Shown here one piece after another: positions 1 to 6,480 of a stretch of 13,283 nucleotides of DNA (position 1 is its first letter; the number at the start of each line of letters is the position of its first letter). This DNA comes from Alphaproteobacteria bacterium (GTDB taxonomy: Bacteria; Pseudomonadota; Alphaproteobacteria; Micropepsales; Micropepsaceae). The position numbers and the translations under genes were made by a program. The stretch is from positions 1 to 13,283 of the forward strand of contig JAATGK010000233.1 of the NCBI GenBank assembly GCA_015654715.1, read 5' to 3'. The notes below the pieces were generated by a model. The model was not told the origin of the DNA. It made no database searches and saw only the letters and a list, made by a program, of their open reading frames with translations.

Positions 1-37
1 CGTGGTATGCGAGATTGGGCGTGCGGCGTAATGTACA

Positions 38-65
38 TTGACTTGATTAAATCACTATACATAAG
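38..65 (+). promoter_or_regulatory. Candidate promoter with embedded palindrome upstream of the TonB receptor
   Basis: A TTGACT hexamer at 38-43 (TTGACA consensus) lies 16 bases before CATAAG at 60-65, a weak -10 match of four in six. Between them is an 11-bp palindrome, TGATT-A-AATCA, at 44-54. It sits where a repressor could block RNA polymerase. It resembles an FNR/Crp-type half-site pair, but the TTGAT/ATCA halves are 3 rather than 4 bases apart, so I do not assign it to that family. The promoter would leave an untranslated leader of nearly 190 bases before the receptor start. The call rests on pattern matching alone. Confidence 0.3.
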
Positions 66-260
66 ATCGAGAATGGAAAGTGTGGAGTTTTGGCAGGTGA
101 AGGGAATGGACAATCGCTGTGTCCCCCGTCCATGCCGCCGAGGGTGTATCCGCGGCTGACGAGCCGGTTCCCAGGCAATTGAAGAAATGCACAGCGGTGC
201 GCCGTGTGGCGGCCGTGTGAGGGTACGTGCGCCGAATGGTCGGCGCCTTGAGGGGGTTTT
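66..260 (+). other. Leader region of the TonB-dependent receptor
   Basis: No convincing gene is seen here. The leader contains small competing hairpin arms: GGACA at 108-112 can pair with TGTCC at 120-124, and ATGGAC at 106-111 can pair with GTCCAT at 128-133. I looked for a cobalamin-riboswitch B12-box-like core, which is common before vitamin B12 receptors, and did not recognise one. A strong ribosome binding site, GAGGGGG, lies just before the receptor ATG at 261, with four T bases between them. Confidence 0.4.
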
Positions 261-2714
261 ATGCGCAAATTCAATTCATTTTTGTTCGCCGGAGCCAGTC
301 TACTGGTTCTTGGCGCCGGATCGCGAGCGGACGTAGCGGCCGAAACATCCGATCTGTCCAATGCTGAAACCGTCATCGTAACCGGCACGCGATTTACCGG
401 CACGACTGCGCTCGACAGTGCCGCGCCGATCTCGGTGATAGGCAGCGCCGAACTCGCCAAAGTTGGTCAACCCGATCTCGTCAATGCCTTGAACCGGACG
501 GTGCCATCGTTCAATGCCGAGGCGCAAGGCTATGATCTCAGCGCCTTGACCTTGTCGGCGCGTCTGCGCGGCCTTAGCCCGAACGACACATTGGTGCTGG
601 TCAACGGCAAGCGGCGCCACATCACCGCCAACATCCATGCCGACGGTGCCGAGTTTGGCGCTTTCCAGGGCGCGGATTCGGCGGATCTCAATTTCATTCC
701 GGTGAGCGCGATCGATCGCGTCGAAGTGCTGCAGGATGGGGCAGCGGCACAGTACGGCAGCGACGCCATAGCCGGGGTCATCAACATCATTCTCAAGAGT
801 GGTACCGATGGCGGCAGCGCGTCCGTCACCACGGGGCAATACTACAAAGGTGACGGTGATACGCTGGCGGCGGCCGGGAATATCGGCTTCAAGCTGCTCG
901 ACAAGGGCTTCGTGAATCTCACGGTGGAGTCGCGTTATCACGGCTTCTCGCAACGCGGCGGCACCGACGTCCGCTTCTTCAATGAGGACGGTTCCGCCAA
1001 AACCGGTCTCGGCTGGAACCCGGCGTCGATCCCTGGTGCACCCTATCTCAATCAATGGTCGGGCGATGCCGAATACAATCTGACCACCGTATCGGCCAAT
1101 GCCGGTTACGACTTCGGCGATGTTGAGATCTATGCGTTCGGAACGTATGGCTCGAAAGTCGGTCAGTCCAAGGAGAACTATCGCGCCCCGACCGCCGTGG
1201 TCTTTGGCACGACCGAACTCTATCCGCTGGGCTTTACGCCGCGCGAATATATCGGCGAGCGCGATTATGAAAGCACCTTCGGTGCTCGTGGCGCGCTGGC
1301 CGGGTGGGCGTGGGACTTGAGCTCGACCTACGGCAAGGATTTCGACACGATCCGGACGCTGAACTCGGCCAATTCGGCGATTTATGCCGCCACCGGCCAC
1401 ACCACGATCGATTTTTACGACGGCGCCTTTGTCGCTTCGCAGTGGTCGCTCAACGCCGATATCAACCGCAGCTTCGACGTTGGTCTGGCCGGGCCGCTCG
1501 GTATCGCCTTCGGCGGCGAGTTCCGCGAAGACACTTATCAGATCAAGGCCGGTGAGCCGGATTCTTATTATGCCGGCGGCGCGCAGTCGTTCCCGGGCTT
1601 TTTGCCGACTGATGCGAGCAATCACAGCCGCAAGAACTACGCGACCTATGTCGACATCTCGCTGGCCCCGGTTCCGAACCTGAAGGTCGATTTGGCCGGG
1701 CGCTACGAGCACTTCTCCGATTTCGGCGATGCCACCATCGGCAAGGCCACCGCGCGTTACGACATCTCGCCGGCGTTCGCCTTGCGCGGTACGATCTCGA
1801 CCGGATTTAGGGCGCCGACGCTCGCCGAAGAGTATTTCTCGGCGACCAATGTCGGCCCAACCTGGGCGACTGTCGTGCTGCCGCCGGATTCGGCCGCGGC
1901 CAAACTGATCGGCATCAACCCGTTGAAGCCGGAAAAATCGACCCAGTTCAGCGCCGGCGTGGTGGGGCGCCTGTTCGATGGCCTGACCGCGACCCTTGAT
2001 GCCTACAGTATCGTTCTGGGTGACCGCATCGTCTCGACCGGCAATCTTTATGGCGTCGGCGGCGCGGTGAATTCGCCGGCCGTCAACGCGGCAATCACGG
2101 CCCACGGCAATAGCGTGGTGGGCTTCTCCTCGGTGCAGGTCAACATCTTCACCAACGGTATCAATACGCGCACGCGCGGCGTCGATCTGGCGCTTGCTTA
2201 CAGCACCGATTTCGGCTCGAGCGGCACCATCGACTGGTCGCTTGATGGCAACTTCAACGAGTCGGTGATCACCAAAGCAGCCGCGACGCCGGCGCTTCTG
2301 GCGGGCCAGCAGCTCTATGACCTCACCGCCAAGAGCAATCTGACCTCGTCGTCGCCCAAGGAGAAGGTTTCGCTCGGCGCGGCCTGGACGCTGGGAGATT
2401 TTTCGCTCTCGGTGCGCGAGACGGTCTACGGGCCGAGCTACGAGTGGAACTCGCCGGATGGCGGGGCCTACTATAAAAACGAGGTCAAGACGGCAGCCAT
2501 CACCGACCTCGAAGCCAGCTACAGCTTCACCGATTATTTGAAGCTTACGTTCGGCGCCAACAACCTGTTCGACAAGCACCCGGAAACCATCGGGCTGACC
2601 CCGACGGGCTCGCTGACGACGGGCAACACGGCGCTCTATGACAATCCGAACCCGTATTCGCCCTATGGCACCAACGGCGGGTACTACTACGCGAAGGTCA
2701 GCACGAAGTTCTGA
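261..2714 (+). CDS. TonB-dependent outer-membrane receptor
   Basis: This 817-residue protein is a ligand-gated outer-membrane transporter that uses TonB/ExbBD energy to move a scarce substrate into the periplasm. A signal peptide with a hydrophobic core at residues 7-20 probably ends after SRA-23. A TonB box, ETVIVTG, lies at 36-42. The plug domain spans roughly 50-180 and contains LRGLSPNDTLVLVNGKRRH (102-120) and VEVLQDGAAAQYGSDAIAGV (154-173), the classic plug signature. The remaining 640 residues are rich in alternating aromatic and polar strands, contain the NLFDKHPE motif typical of the last strands, and end in KVSTKF with the terminal phenylalanine used for BAM insertion. The ATG at 261 has a strong GAGGGGG Shine-Dalgarno. 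The substrate is not readable from sequence. The downstream metNIQ operon hints at methionine or a sulfur compound, but siderophore or other organic ligands remain possible. Confidence 0.95.
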   Translation: MRKFNSFLFAGASLLVLGAGSRADVAAETSDLSNAETVIVTGTRFTGTTALDSAAPISVIGSAELAKVGQPDLVNALNRTVPSFNAEAQGYDLSALTLSARLRGLSPNDTLVLVNGKRRHITANIHADGAEFGAFQGADSADLNFIPVSAIDRVEVLQDGAAAQYGSDAIAGVINIILKSGTDGGSASVTTGQYYKGDGDTLAAAGNIGFKLLDKGFVNLTVESRYHGFSQRGGTDVRFFNEDGSAKTGLGWNPASIPGAPYLNQWSGDAEYNLTTVSANAGYDFGDVEIYAFGTYGSKVGQSKENYRAPTAVVFGTTELYPLGFTPREYIGERDYESTFGARGALAGWAWDLSSTYGKDFDTIRTLNSANSAIYAATGHTTIDFYDGAFVASQWSLNADINRSFDVGLAGPLGIAFGGEFREDTYQIKAGEPDSYYAGGAQSFPGFLPTDASNHSRKNYATYVDISLAPVPNLKVDLAGRYEHFSDFGDATIGKATARYDISPAFALRGTISTGFRAPTLAEEYFSATNVGPTWATVVLPPDSAAAKLIGINPLKPEKSTQFSAGVVGRLFDGLTATLDAYSIVLGDRIVSTGNLYGVGGAVNSPAVNAAITAHGNSVVGFSSVQVNIFTNGINTRTRGVDLALAYSTDFGSSGTIDWSLDGNFNESVITKAAATPALLAGQQLYDLTAKSNLTSSSPKEKVSLGAAWTLGDFSLSVRETVYGPSYEWNSPDGGAYYKNEVKTAAITDLEASYSFTDYLKLTFGANNLFDKHPETIGLTPTGSLTTGNTALYDNPNPYSPYGTNGGYYYAKVSTKF

Positions 2715-2739
2715 TGACTGCGGCCTGTGGGGCGCGGGG

Positions 2740-2777
2740 TGGGGGAGGCAAATGCGGGCTGCCTCCCCCATTTTGTT
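2740..2777 (+). terminator. Rho-independent terminator after the TonB receptor
   Basis: The arms TGGGGGAGGCA (2740-2750) and TGCCTCCCCCA (2760-2770) form a perfect 11-bp stem with a 9-base loop, followed by TTTTGTT. It begins 25 bases after the receptor stop codon and should separate receptor transcription from the metNIQ operon. Confidence 0.9.
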
Positions 2778-2840
2778 GAGTCCTGCTTGTTGTGCCCTGC
2801 CAGAGGCGATAGGTCTCACGGCGCGATTTCTCCGCGGGCG

Positions 2841-2880
2841 TATGATGTAGTCGATAAAATACATCGACAAAGTGGATAAT
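2841..2880 (+). promoter_or_regulatory. Candidate metNIQ promoter/operator with overlapping inverted repeats
   Basis: Two perfect inverted repeats share bases. GATGTA (2844-2849) pairs with TACATC (2860-2865), and GTCGAT (2850-2855) pairs with ATCGAC (2863-2868). They overlap the two best promoter candidates: TATGAT at 2841-2846 (five of six -10 matches but a poor -35), and TCGATA at 2851-2856 with GATAAT at 2875-2880, 18 bases apart. In proteobacteria, methionine transport genes are often controlled by SAM- or SAH-responsive repressors or by riboswitches. I do not recognise a known SAM riboswitch core here, so a protein operator is the more likely reading. Confidence 0.4.
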
Positions 2881-2933
2881 ACGCCGGGAGACTTGGCGAA
2901 CGTGTTAATCGTGACGGTGCGGCAAGCGAGCGG

Positions 2934-3944
2934 ATGACGATGAACAATCACGACGTGGTCATCAAAATCTCCCACGCCGCCAAGGACTTCCGGGTTCGCG
3001 GCCAGTGCCACGCGGTGCTGGATGGCGTCGATCTGGAGATTCGCCGCGGCGAGGTGTTCGGCATCGTCGGAGCCTCCGGCGCCGGAAAATCCACGCTGAT
3101 CCGTCTGATCAACCGGCTGGAGACGCCAAGCCGGGGAACGGTGGCGGTGGGTGGTGATGACCTCAGCCGCTTGTCGCCGGGCGATCTTTCGCAAAAACGG
3201 CACAAGATCGGGATGATCTTTCAGCAGTTTGGCCTTCTGTCGTCGAAGACGGCACGCCAGAACGTTCTGTATGCGCTCGAACTCGCTCGGACCGGTACGC
3301 CCGAAAGCCGTCGCGCTACGGTCGACGCCTTACTGGAGCGGGTGGGACTTACGCCGCATGCGGGCAAATATCCGGCGCAGCTTTCCGGCGGCCAGAAGCA
3401 GCGCGTCGGCATCGCCCGGGCGCTCGCCAACGATCCGGAAATCTTGCTCTGTGACGAAGCCACCAGCGCGCTTGATCCGGAGTCGACGGCCGAAATCCTG
3501 GCGCTCTTGGCGGAACTCAACCGCACGCTCGGGTTGACGATCGTCCTCGTCACCCATGAGATGGAGGTGGTACGTCGGGCGTGCGACCGCGTGGCGATAC
3601 TGGATCATGGCCGGCTGGTGGAAGTGGGCGACGTGGCGGAGGTGCTGTTTACGCCACGCAGTGCGGCGGCCCAGGCGCTGGGGCGGGTTCTGATGCCGCA
3701 TTCGCCGACCGACGCGCGGCCCCGGTTGCGGCTCACCTATTTCGGTGCGTTGGCCAACAGCAGTGTGCTGGGCGCCGCAACCCAAGGACTGGGGGCGTCG
3801 CTGTCCATTCTCGCCGGGCAGATTGCCACTCTTAAATCGGGTCCCTATGCCGACCTGATCGTCGTGGTCGACGGCAAGGATCGCGATGCCGCGCTGGATC
3901 GGCTCAAGACCCGCGGCGTACAGGTGGCGGAGGAAGTGCCATGA
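2934..3944 (+). CDS. metN: Methionine ABC transporter ATP-binding protein MetN
   Basis: This is the cytoplasmic ATPase of the methionine importer MetNI-Q, 336 residues, the normal length for the family. Walker A is GASGAGKST (46-54), the Q-loop glutamine is near 97 in MIFQQF, and the ABC signature LSGGQKQRVGIARAL spans 150-164. Walker B LLCDE (171-175) has the catalytic glutamate at 175, and the switch histidine is H208 in VTHEM. Residues about 265-336 form a NIL domain (YFGALANSSVLG, then LKSGPYADLIVVVDG), the ACT-like module that binds methionine and inhibits transport when the cell is replete. The ATG at 2934 has no strong Shine-Dalgarno; the ATG at 2940 is an alternative. The stop overlaps the metI start by four bases (ATGA), indicating translational coupling. 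All key residues are intact. Confidence 0.96.
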   Translation: MTMNNHDVVIKISHAAKDFRVRGQCHAVLDGVDLEIRRGEVFGIVGASGAGKSTLIRLINRLETPSRGTVAVGGDDLSRLSPGDLSQKRHKIGMIFQQFGLLSSKTARQNVLYALELARTGTPESRRATVDALLERVGLTPHAGKYPAQLSGGQKQRVGIARALANDPEILLCDEATSALDPESTAEILALLAELNRTLGLTIVLVTHEMEVVRRACDRVAILDHGRLVEVGDVAEVLFTPRSAAAQALGRVLMPHSPTDARPRLRLTYFGALANSSVLGAATQGLGASLSILAGQIATLKSGPYADLIVVVDGKDRDAALDRLKTRGVQVAEEVP

Positions 3945-4633
3945 CGCTGGATGGTCTCGCCGCGTTCTTCAGCCACGTCGATATCGCGGAAGTGTTGCTG
4001 GCCTCCGGCGACACGCTGATGATGCTGATCGTATCGCTGGCGCTGACCGTGCTGCTCGGATTGCCGCTGGGCGTTTGGCTATGGGTCACGGGCCCGGCGG
4101 GGCTCAATCCGAACCGGCTCATCTACAGCGTGGTCGGTCTGGCTGTGAACGTGCTGCGCTCGATCCCATTTGTGATTTTGTTCATTCTGCTCATTCCGGT
4201 GACGCTGGCTTTGGCAGGAACCTCGCTCGGCGTGCGCGGCGCCATTCCGCCGCTGGTCGTCGGCGCGACGCCGTTCTTTGCCCGTCTGGTCGAAAACGCG
4301 CTGCGCGAGGTCGATCACACCGTGATCGAAGCGACCAGGGCGTTAGGGGCTTCCACGCGCCAGATCGTGGTCTCCACCATGCTGCCGGAGGCACGGCCGA
4401 GCTTGATTGCCGCAGTCACCGTTACCGCCATTGCGCTGGTCTCCTATACCGCCATGGCCGGCGTCGTGGGGGCAGGCGGGCTCGGTGATTTGGCGGTGCG
4501 CTACGGCTATCAGCGCTTCCAGACCGACGTGATGCTGGTCACCGTCGCCTTGATCGTGGTGCTGGTCCAAGCGCTGCAGGTGTTGGGCGACCGGCTGGTT
4601 GCCCGGTTTTATCGCCGTACGACTCCCAACTGA
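3941..4633 (+). CDS. metI: Methionine ABC transporter permease MetI
   Basis: This inner-membrane permease has 230 residues, a little longer than the roughly 217 of the E. coli protein. About five hydrophobic segments can be seen: near 24-48, 62-92, 100-116, 152-178 and 196-216. The EAA coupling loop that docks on MetN is EATRALGAS (130-138), followed by QIVVSTMLPEARPSL. The conserved GVVGAGGLGDLAVRYGYQRF stretch (174-193) is typical of MetI. The ATG at 3941 overlaps the metN stop and has a strong GGAGGA Shine-Dalgarno at 3929-3934 inside metN. It belongs to the metNIQ operon and ends ten bases before metQ. Confidence 0.96.
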   Translation: MTLDGLAAFFSHVDIAEVLLASGDTLMMLIVSLALTVLLGLPLGVWLWVTGPAGLNPNRLIYSVVGLAVNVLRSIPFVILFILLIPVTLALAGTSLGVRGAIPPLVVGATPFFARLVENALREVDHTVIEATRALGASTRQIVVSTMLPEARPSLIAAVTVTAIALVSYTAMAGVVGAGGLGDLAVRYGYQRFQTDVMLVTVALIVVLVQALQVLGDRLVARFYRRTTPN

Positions 4634-4642
4634 GGAACGACC

Positions 4643-5434
4643 ATGCTCTCTCGCCGTCATTTTGTGATCTTCGGCTCAGCCGCTCTGGTCGGATGCTCCA
4701 AGCCGGTCAGCCAGGCCTTATCGGTTGCTGCCACGGCCGTTCCGCATGCGGAAATCTTGAAGTTCGTCAAACCGGGCCTGGCCGCCCAAGGCGTCGAACT
4801 GTCGGTGAAGGTGTTCAACGATTACGTCCAGCCCAATTTGCAAGTGGACCAGAAATTCCTCGATGCCAATTACTTCCAGACCTTACCGTACCTCAACGCT
4901 TTCAACAAAGAACATGGCACCAAGCTGGTTCCAGTCGTCGGCGTGCATGTCGAGCCGTTCGGCGGCTATTCGCGCAAGGTGAAGAAAATCGCCGATCTGC
5001 CGCAAGGCGCCGTCATTGCGCTGCCCAACGATCCGACCAATACCGGCCGCGCGCTCATTCTGCTGCACAAACACGGTCTGATCGTACTCAGGGACCCGTC
5101 GAACATCGCCGCGACGCAAAAGGACATCGTTTCCAATCCCAAGGGCTTCATTCTCAAGGAACTGGAATCGCCGTCGCTGCCGCGCGTGCTGGACGAGGTC
5201 GATCTGGCGTTGATCAACACCAATTACGCGCTTGATGCCAAGCTCGATCCCCGGCGCGATGCGCTCATCATTGAGGGACCCGACAGCCCTTACACCAACT
5301 ATCTGGTGGCGCGGCCCGACAACAAAAACGATCCGCGCATCCGGGCGTTGGCCGCGGCACTCACTTCGCGCGAGGTGGCGGGTTTCATACGGCGGATTTA
5401 TCGCGGCGCCGTCCTGCCGGTAGCCGCCGGATGA
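4643..5434 (+). CDS. metQ: Methionine-binding lipoprotein MetQ, with a Tat-like lipoprotein signal
   Basis: This 263-residue periplasmic binding protein delivers methionine to MetNI. Family hallmarks are ATAVPHAEIL (30-39), VFNDYVQPNL (57-66), LDANYFQTLPYL (73-84), GVHVEPFGGYS (100-110), LPNDPTNTGRALILL (127-141) and INTNYALD (191-198). The arginine at 136 and the asparagines near 192-194 match ligand-contact motifs of the MetQ/NlpA family. The N terminus is MLSRRHFVIFGSAALVGC, with lipobox LVGC and cysteine 18 as the lipidated residue. SRRHFV fits the twin-arginine consensus SRRxFL, so export by Tat rather than Sec is possible. The Shine-Dalgarno AGGAA at 4633-4637 precedes the ATG by five bases. 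Its 3' end faces the Nudix gene seven bases away. Confidence 0.95.
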   Translation: MLSRRHFVIFGSAALVGCSKPVSQALSVAATAVPHAEILKFVKPGLAAQGVELSVKVFNDYVQPNLQVDQKFLDANYFQTLPYLNAFNKEHGTKLVPVVGVHVEPFGGYSRKVKKIADLPQGAVIALPNDPTNTGRALILLHKHGLIVLRDPSNIAATQKDIVSNPKGFILKELESPSLPRVLDEVDLALINTNYALDAKLDPRRDALIIEGPDSPYTNYLVARPDNKNDPRIRALAAALTSREVAGFIRRIYRGAVLPVAAG

Positions 5435-5441
5435 AGGACCG

Positions 5442-5876
5442 CTAGGAAACTTCGGCTGCGATCAGTTCTGCAAGCCGTTTCAGCAGCGGCACCACGCCGG
5501 GTTCTTCGACTTTCTTGATGGCCTCAGGGACCGGCAGCCAGCGCAGTTTGCGGGTGCCTTTCTCGGGCCATTTCTTGTGCTGGCGATCCACTTTCAACAG
5601 ATACACCTCGACGCTGACGGGCGTGGTGGTGTCGTCGTCGTGCCGTTTGAAATACATGTAGAAGCCGAGCGGAATCGTGCCCGCCACGGTTCCCGTCACG
5701 CCGGCTTCCTCAAAGGCTTCCTGCGCGGCCGCTTCGAGCGCGGTCTTGCCGCGTCCGATGTTTCCCTTGGGAATGATCCAGCGCCGCGTATCGCGCGAGG
5801 TGATCAGCAGCACTTCACTGCGGCCGTCTTCGACGCGATAGGCGATCACACCGGCCTGATGGGCAATGCTGTCCAA
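5442..5876 (-). CDS. Nudix hydrolase, DIPP-like, TTG start
   Basis: This 144-residue protein hydrolyses a nucleoside-diphosphate-linked or similar substrate; the exact substrate is unknown. The Nudix box runs from G38 to V60 and reads G-x5-K-x7-QEAFEEAGV. The metal-binding glutamates E53, E56 and E57 are present, but the first consensus glutamate is lysine 44 and the consensus arginine is glutamine 52. The surrounding RRWIIPKGN and GFYMYFKRHD motifs suit the diadenosine/diphosphoinositol-polyphosphate-type Nudix proteins common in alphaproteobacteria. The start is TTG at 5876, preceded by GAGAG. The only nearby upstream ATG (5904) is out of frame and lies in a good -10 element, which supports the TTG. 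The stop lies seven bases from the metQ stop in convergent orientation. It is downstream of, and in line with, the TatA-like gene. Confidence 0.9.
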   Translation of the reverse strand: MDSIAHQAGVIAYRVEDGRSEVLLITSRDTRRWIIPKGNIGRGKTALEAAAQEAFEEAGVTGTVAGTIPLGFYMYFKRHDDDTTTPVSVEVYLLKVDRQHKKWPEKGTRKLRWLPVPEAIKKVEEPGVVPLLKRLAELIAAEVS

Positions 5877-5902
5877 TACGCTCTCGCAGATTCGGAACGT
5901 CC

Positions 5903-5930
5903 ATTATGCGGCCCGCGGGGGCAGGCTCAA
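5903..5930 (-). promoter_or_regulatory. Candidate promoter of the Nudix gene
   Basis: On the minus strand TTGAGC (5930-5925) and CATAAT (5908-5903) are separated by 16 bases. They match the -35 consensus in four of six positions and the -10 in five of six. Transcription would start near 5896, about 20 bases before the TTG start, leaving a short leader that includes the GAGAG ribosome binding site. Confidence 0.45.
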
Positions 5931-5994
5931 GTATGGATTACCCGCAAGACGATTGCGCCGGCGTGCTGTGGGTGGGCACTCTTTCTGAAAATGC

Positions 5995-6180
5995 CTAGTC
6001 GTCGCGCCGCGTGAACGTGCCCTCGATGGTATTGTCCGCGGCGCGGCGTGGGGCTTTGTGGCGCCGTTTTCCGATCGCCGTGCCGAGCGCGCCCAACGCG
6101 CCGGGGATATGGCGGTGCCAGAACACCACCACAACAACCACCGCGATCACCAAAACATGCCAGAAACTGAGGCCGCCCAT
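5995..6180 (-). CDS. Small TatA/TatE-like membrane protein, divergent hinge
   Basis: This 61-residue protein has the layout of a TatA-family subunit: N terminus MGGLSFWH, one membrane helix (about residues 4-20, with a run of valines), a short hinge, an amphipathic helix IPGALGALGTAIGKRR (25-40), and a charged tail ending RRDD. TatA proteins assemble the twin-arginine translocation pore. The usual FG hinge after the helix is replaced: F20 is kept, but glycine becomes tryptophan in FWHRHIPG, and the basic residue plus proline of the family is R23/P26. The start at 6180 is chosen because GAGGG lies five bases upstream and the protein then begins at the conserved MGGLS. An ATG at 6216 would add 12 residues with no family match. 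No tatB or tatC is nearby, so this is a solitary paralogue. It lies upstream of the Nudix gene on the same strand. It may be a working TatE-type subunit or a repurposed one. Confidence 0.75.
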   Translation of the reverse strand: MGGLSFWHVLVIAVVVVVVFWHRHIPGALGALGTAIGKRRHKAPRRAADNTIEGTFTRRDD

Positions 6181-6205
6181 CTTACCCTCGAACCAGATTG
6201 GTGGG

Positions 6206-6220
6206 AGGTGTATCACACCT
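6206..6220. promoter_or_regulatory. 15-bp palindrome upstream of the TatA-like gene
   Basis: AGGTGT (6206-6211) and ACACCT (6215-6220) are perfect inverted arms around ATC. The palindrome centre is 33 bases before the ATG at 6180 on the minus strand, a typical operator position. A small hairpin in the transcript leader is an alternative, though a 3-base loop is tight. Confidence 0.35.
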
Positions 6221-6344
6221 GTTTGGGGCGGCAGGCGTAACTGGCGATTCTGGGGGCGAATCTCGATATTTGGAATGGCGTGCCGGAAACGGTAGCCGGT
6301 CCCGGCTTTTCGGTCCGCGTGAACGAGGCTTAATGCGCCCCCTG

Positions 6345-6396
6345 CGGCAATCTTGCCGTAGCATTTGGCGCAAAATCTCTATGTTATGACAATAAC
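6345..6396. promoter_or_regulatory. Two palindromes in the distal autotransporter control region
   Basis: CGGCAA-TC-TTGCCG (6345-6358) and GTTAT-GACA-ATAAC (6383-6396) are both perfect inverted repeats. A weak promoter pair, TTGGCG at 6365-6370 and GACAAT at 6388-6393 with 17 bases between, lies across them, so the second palindrome would cover its -10 element. These are sequence patterns only; no binding family is recognised. Confidence 0.3.
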
Positions 6397-6428
6397 TTAA
6401 CGCTTTTCATGCGACACACTCGCAAAAA

Positions 6429-6448
6429 TGTCCCGACTAGTCGCGACA
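6429..6448. promoter_or_regulatory. 20-bp near-perfect palindrome upstream of the autotransporter
   Basis: TGTCCCGACTAGTCGCGACA is symmetric except for one base pair (6433 against 6444), with a perfect 10-bp core CGACTAGTCG at 6434-6443. Length and symmetry suit a homodimeric repressor such as a TetR- or LacI-type protein, but I cannot assign a regulator. It is 13 bases upstream of the tandem repeat at 6461. Confidence 0.45.
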
Positions 6449-6460
6449 AAACGACTGAGT

Positions 6461-6480
6461 TACACATCTGTACATATCTG
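6461..6480 (+). repeat. Tandem 10-bp direct repeat, possible response-regulator site
   Basis: TACACATCTG (6461-6470) is followed immediately by TACATATCTG (6471-6480), differing at one base. A 10-bp period places both copies on the same DNA face, as in tandem sites bound by OmpR/PhoB-type response regulators. A -10-like TATAGG follows at 6496-6501, so the repeats would cover the -35 position of an activated promoter. Confidence 0.4.

Noticed and set aside
43..55. FNR/Crp-family box near the receptor promoter
   Set aside because: The half-sites TTGAT and ATCAC are separated by 3 rather than 4 bases, and the second half is imperfect.
2777..2933. Possible SAM riboswitch before metN
   Set aside because: The stretch was examined because metNIQ is a typical target. 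I could not match the core of a known SAM or SAH class, and the symmetric elements read better as a protein operator. A covariance search would settle it.
300..3203. 967-codon open frame on the minus strand opposite the TonB receptor
   Set aside because: It is antisense to a clear receptor gene, runs across the terminator and into metN, and its product is Arg/Gly/Ala-rich low-quality sequence with no domain. High G/C at third codon positions removes stop codons from the opposite strand.
5577..6295. Several short plus-strand frames across the Nudix and TatA-like genes
   Set aside because: They are antisense to two genes with recognisable families and good start signals, and none has a domain or ribosome binding site.
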